From positions 975,632 to 1,039,631 of the forward strand of contig NW_006763146.1 in the NCBI RefSeq assembly GCF_000264905.1: 64,000 nt of DNA, given 5' to 3'. Below, piece after piece: positions 60,039 to 64,000 of the stretch. The DNA comes from Stereum hirsutum FP-91666 SS1. Lineage: Eukaryota; Basidiomycota; Agaricomycetes; Russulales; Stereaceae. Within the stretch, counting starts at the first letter, position 1, and each line of letters starts with the position of its first letter. A program made the position numbers and the translations under genes. The notes under the pieces are model-generated. The model was not told the origin of the DNA. It made no database searches and worked only from the letters and a program-made list of their open reading frames with translations.

Positions 60039-61856
60039 ATGTCATCCGTCGCAGCCTTCTCGTTCGGCACCCTAGGTGACTTCATCGTCCTCCTTGACCT
60101 TGCTCAGAAGGTTAGGAAGTCGCTCAATGCTAGCTCGGGCGGGTCCCAGGACTATCTCATGTTACTTATCGAAGTCGACGCCTTGGTCCGCATCCTTCGA
60201 CTGGCCACCACCCCTTCGACCTCGACTCGACTTTCACAGCTTTCGCCTGCCTTGGTCTGGACAGCTTGTAATGCTCTCAAATCGCTGCAGGATGTTCTGA
60301 ATATCCTCGAGACAAAGGTCGTGACTTACCAGGGCAAGTTACGAAAGGGGGGATCAGCACTAATGATGATGGAGTCTTGGAGGAAAATCGGATGGGGCCT
60401 GCTCGCCCAGGATGACGAAGTGAAAAAGCTACGGTGCCAGCTGTCGTATCACACCAGGACTATCCAAGTTGTGATGTCGTTCGCGCAGTGGTAGGCTGTC
60501 GGATTTCTTCGCTACAGCCTTTTGGACGTTCGTTGCCTGTTGACTATCTTTGATTCAGCGCAATAACAGATGAAACGGAGCGACAATCTAAGCGTACGCT
60601 CGACCGTTTGACGAGGTACCTTCCCATCAGTATCGGCTACACCTGGGAAGGCGGAGCGACCACCGACACGGCGCCTATACGGCTTCGAGACATGTACGAT
60701 CATATCTTTGACGTGCCTCTGGATCTCTGCGCTACTCCCGAGGTATTGTAACTCCGTTTTTGCCACAAATACTCAGTCCTGACGTCGTCGGCAAAGCTTT
60801 TTGACGGAATGCTCAGGATGTACTTCCATGGCCGAAAAGGAAACAGATTCATCGTCAAGGGAGATTACGAATTGACGACCGCCGGAAGTAGCTCTTTGCT
60901 CAGCCTGATTGACCCTTCCGAGTGGCAGACGACGATGAAGCCCGGGATCGTAGTGGAGATGAACGCCATCATACCCCGAAAATCAAGGCCAAATCACCAC
61001 TCCAACGTTGAGTGCCCGTGCTGCAGAAGAATCGTTCCCGGTGTAGACATTGACGTTCTCACCGTGTGGTAAGCCTATCGACTGAGCTCAATTCGTAACA
61101 TTCTTGCAAACACTTACGCCCATGCGTCTATATTAGCTCTCACTCGGACTGTCGGACGTCATTTACTATCTCACGGACGGATATAGATGATCCTACCAAT
61201 ATTCTTGACTGGGAATTCTGCAATGCAGCGAGGCCCATAATAGAAGCAACAACGGACTCGAACTACATATTCGGACCTGAGGAGTGGAGAACTCAGCACG
61301 CACAAGAACTGGAGCAGGTCTACGCAGAGTCGCGCGCTTTGCGTCACGTTAGGGTCCTGGATTGGCTCCCGATCAGATTCGCTAAAAACGTGCCCAGGTT
61401 CAAAGTAAGTAATATTTCGCCATTGCATACGCACTATTCACTGAGTTGGCCGAACTGACACTGACGATACATAACTACAGGCAGGCGTGCCCTTGACGTA
61501 TCGAGATAGTCGGAAAGGAGAAGTACCATTGACATGGAAGGGAACGAGGACGCTCTCAAATGTCGCGATCCCTATTTCACGATGCGAAGTATTTGAGCTC
61601 ATGGTAATACACATTCAACAGGGAGTTGTTGTACATGACGTACTGTCCAAAGATACAGGAGAGCTATTGTCGCTGCCGTATGTCCTTCTACCCTTCATGT
61701 CTTTTTTCTTCGTTCTTCCGTAGGTTTTTGGATGCGACTCACTCTATAAAATGCGACCTCAGACCCTCCGCAATGCTACACAACAGTCAGGCCATGAGGA
61801 AAATGGCCCATCGAGCGGTCGGTATGGAGGAAAATTTCAATCCCAGTATCGAGTGA
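60039..61856 (+). CDS. Ubiquitin-like-domain (ULD) protein of the Agaricomycete-expanded family
   Basis: I recognise the family by architecture; its function is unknown. The start at 60039 (MSSVAAFSFGTLGDFIVLLD) leads to a helical N-terminal region (LMLLIEVDALVRILRLATTP; LSYHTRTIQVVMSFAQ). After introns at about 60491-60559 and 60744-60797, the conserved core reads LPISIGYTWEGGATTDTAPI, RLRDMYDHIFDVPLDLCATP, RMYFHGRKGNRFIVKGDYEL, MKPGIVVEMNAIIPRK, a beta-grasp-type ubiquitin-like module. Then a possible zinc site, CPCCRRIV with CSHSDCRT across an intron. The C-terminal part has EEWRTQHAQELEQVYAESRA, VPLTYRDSRKGEVPLTWKG and ends at 61856. All five junctions keep frame. An upstream in-frame extension to 59712 exists but reads like translated leader. 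Confidence 0.72.
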
Positions 61857-64000
61857 AAGAACGGTATGTGTATTTCATGAGCTATGACAACTAAAACCTG
61901 GTCGGAAATATATTTGTCACTCAGAATCGAACGATAAATTCTAAATTTCCATAACCACAGCGGTGATCGTACTGTCGTTGGATAGGTGTTGTATTCATAC
62001 TACTAGAGATGGCCCCTTGTAATGTGTAATACTGAACCTCAGGAAGAGCCGGGAAGAGCCGCGAAGCGGCTCTACAAAAATATAGACTTGTACCTCGTAG
62101 CATTTACACAGTCTGCGTGAGTCGGTGGGTGGCCGGAAGGGCTCAGAACCAGAGCGGGTGAAGGGCGCCGAAGAGTGGCAAGACAGCGAGTGTGGCGCAG
62201 CATGACCGTGACGGAGGCGAGCTGGATCGTGGTTTGATGCAACCGGATCGTATTTCTTGGGATGCGATGGTGTCTTCGAGCATCGAAGCTTCACGCCAAG
62301 CTCTTTGCTGGAATTTTATATACTGAAGGCGGGACGAGGCCCAAAAAACACACCCCCGGTAATCAGAAACACGATCAAGTAGCCCGAGTGGTACATACAA
62401 AGCGGTTCATTGGTCCGACCACGACCGTAGACAAACTTCAGATTTGCATTTCAGCTATGCATGGTCACGAAAACTTGAAGACCGAAAAAATCACGTCCGT
62501 CCTTAGAGATTCTCCTCCGTCAGCCGCTGACCCTTTCTTTGTTTTCGTGAAGAGACAAAAATCCTCGGACCTCGCTGTTCAGTAGCACTCTCAGTTGTGA
62601 ACTGAAACCGAGACGTTCAAGGTATCGTGAAGTTTGAACAGCCCAGCTAAGTATGTGTAGGAGACAGTACCGTGACTGCAGTGCTGAGGCAGAGCAACGC
62701 CGTTCAAAGCACCTTCAAATAACCGCCTAGCAAGCTACGCGCGCAATCTCGGGAGGGCACAGGACCAGAGTAGTTCGTTCTCCATTCTAAATGAGGATTG
62801 GCTATGGGTGCTCCATTATGCAACCGTAACAATAAAAAAAAGTGACAGGACGATGATATGGTCACGGCCATAACTCCTTTGGATGAGACGATGAGACCTG
62901 ACATTTGAGAGCCAATGATGAATTTTGGGAATCATGACATCAGGTAGCGATACTGTGTTGGTACTCGCGAAGACCGTCCCAGTTAGCCCGAGCACTGACA
63001 TATATATGGCTCTATTCGTCGCCGCATCTGCGTCCACTGCTTTCAACCCAACTCCCGAGCTCTGCTCACCTCTCTTTGCTTGTGACTAGACACGCTCACC
63101 AACTCGTCCTACCCTTTCCAACCTCATAGCTGTTAGGCTATCTAATGTGCACAAGGCCCGCCAACCAAGCTGCTTTGGGTGAGATATATTCATTTAGTCT
63201 GGAGACTTGCTTTGACGTGTAGCGGAAAAGTTGTCGACCCAGGTTAGGCGGCCAGCGCATCACTACGTCGGGGGTCGAGACTGAAGCAGACTCCAATGGT
63301 GGGGAGAATGACGGTGTTTGTTCCGCTACATCATCGGTCTGTCGTCGTGTAAACCGATAGACCGCCGAGCACAAAAGTGGGGAAAGAATCCGGGGACATC
63401 GATGAAGACGAGCAGAACGTGTGGCGAGCTGTGGCGACGGCGGGCGAGCCAGCGCACCATGACTCATTTCCGTTCCGAGGGCGTTCTGCTTGTCCCAATT
63501 TGGGTTTGTTTTTCCGTTTTTCGACTTGTGACACCTGGATGACACTGATAAGGAGCCTAACTAGGCTGGGGTGGCAGGGTGTGGCACCCCAGCCTAGTTA
63601 GGCTTGATCGGACACGAATCTTCGCCTCCGGACTCGCCTCTTGTTTCGTCGCGACTTTCAGAGGCCTCGAGTCTCTCGCGGCCCCGTCTTCCGTCGTCGT
63701 CATCGGAGGCGTTCCGAGGCCTGCCCCTCGCCACATCTCCTCCCCGGCATCCCCGTCAACTTGCCCCTATAGCGCCACTCACCCTACCTTCCTCCGACTC
63801 AGCGCCGTACTCGACGTCGTCGACGACGATTGCCTCAACTCAAGGCTGCATGTGCGCTCTCTGACATGCTCGAGCGTTCGTTGTCGCGCGGGTTCTGCCG
63901 TGGGATTTCCCACACGCTCGTGTGCTGTCGTTGTCGCGTCGTGCAGGCTGCTCGTCGCCGCTGTGCTCGACGATGAGCACGGGTACTTCGGTCGCCCGTT
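61857..64000. other. Terminal region without supported gene
   Basis: A 2.1-kb stretch to the window edge. Small frames (62262-62585 +, 63138-63545 -, 63604-63864 +) overlap antisense frames and have no family signal. A TATA-like ATATATAT lies near 63000. A strong hairpin is at 63555-63603. The GC- and CGTCG-rich last 400 bp could be the leader of a plus-strand gene beginning near 63973 (MSTGTSVAR), but too little is visible. Confidence 0.35.
63555..63603. repeat. Perfect 19-bp hairpin (11-nt loop)
   Basis: GCCTAACTAGGCTGGGGTG (63555-63573) is the exact reverse complement of CACCCCAGCCTAGTTAGGC (63585-63603), separated by GCAGGGTGTGG. Perfect 19-bp arms are far beyond chance for this window. 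There is no U-tract or poly-A context, and I find no obvious target duplication immediately flanking it. Confidence 0.75.

Noticed and set aside
1..64000. CRISPR arrays, rRNA operons, bacterial promoters and riboswitches
   Set aside because: No regularly spaced direct repeats or rRNA motifs were seen, and the intron-rich eukaryotic gene structure makes bacterial elements implausible.

Overview
The window is nuclear DNA of a filamentous basidiomycete, most likely an Agaricomycete. Genes are split by many short introns (mostly 50-70 nt, GT...AG). Families include SREBP, HMG-CoA reductase, LYS2-type aminoadipate reductase, nitrite reductase and GT71 mannosyltransferase, with lineage-specific F-box/LRR proteins and a ubiquitin-like-domain (ULD) gene. 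I saw no operons, CRISPR arrays, rRNA or convincing tRNA. Intron borders were set by hand from frame continuity and family motifs, so single borders may be off by a few bases.

Layout. 1-4212 (+): nitrite reductase, 5' end outside the window. 4381-6771 (-): SUZ12-like Polycomb protein with a VEFS box. 7560-9237 (+): D-amino-acid oxidase. 9371-10356 (-): MTH1-type Nudix hydrolase. 10824-14041 (-): one gene joining a C2H2 zinc-finger array to a C-terminal RING. 14653-18784 (+): SREBP (Sre1). 18785-24024: gene-poor gap. 24025-28579 (+): HMG-CoA reductase. 29697-33242 (-): secreted histidine acid phosphatase, with a decayed copy of its promoter and first exon at about 34340-34752. 35400-38456 (+): GT71 mannosyltransferase. 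39226-44449 (-): tandem pair of F-box genes, one broken by a 709-bp TA-flanked transposable element. 44916-49471 (-): LYS2. 49796-50566 (+): truncated inverted copy of the F-box gene at 50570-52977 (-). 53362-54794 (-): secreted RNase T2. 54795-60038: gene-poor. 60039-61856 (+): ULD protein. 61857-64000: no supported gene, one strong hairpin.

How genes relate. Sre1 and HMG-CoA reductase, the classical regulator and target of sterol homeostasis, lie consecutively on the same strand. An SRE-like decamer sits upstream of the reductase. The left part carries nitrogen-related enzymes (nitrite reductase, D-amino-acid oxidase) without a clear cluster. The 39-53 kb part is a duplication-prone accessory zone around LYS2: F-box genes were copied in tandem and in inverted orientation, and one tandem copy carried off a piece of the LYS2 3' end.

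I found no wholly new multi-gene system. The most notable observations are: the zinc-finger/RING gene, in which four phase-0 introns fall exactly before the first histidine of four different fingers; the transposon insertion whose empty site is preserved in the tandem paralogue; the F-box protein with an unrecognised, duplicated N-terminal domain; and the SRE1-HMGR linkage.
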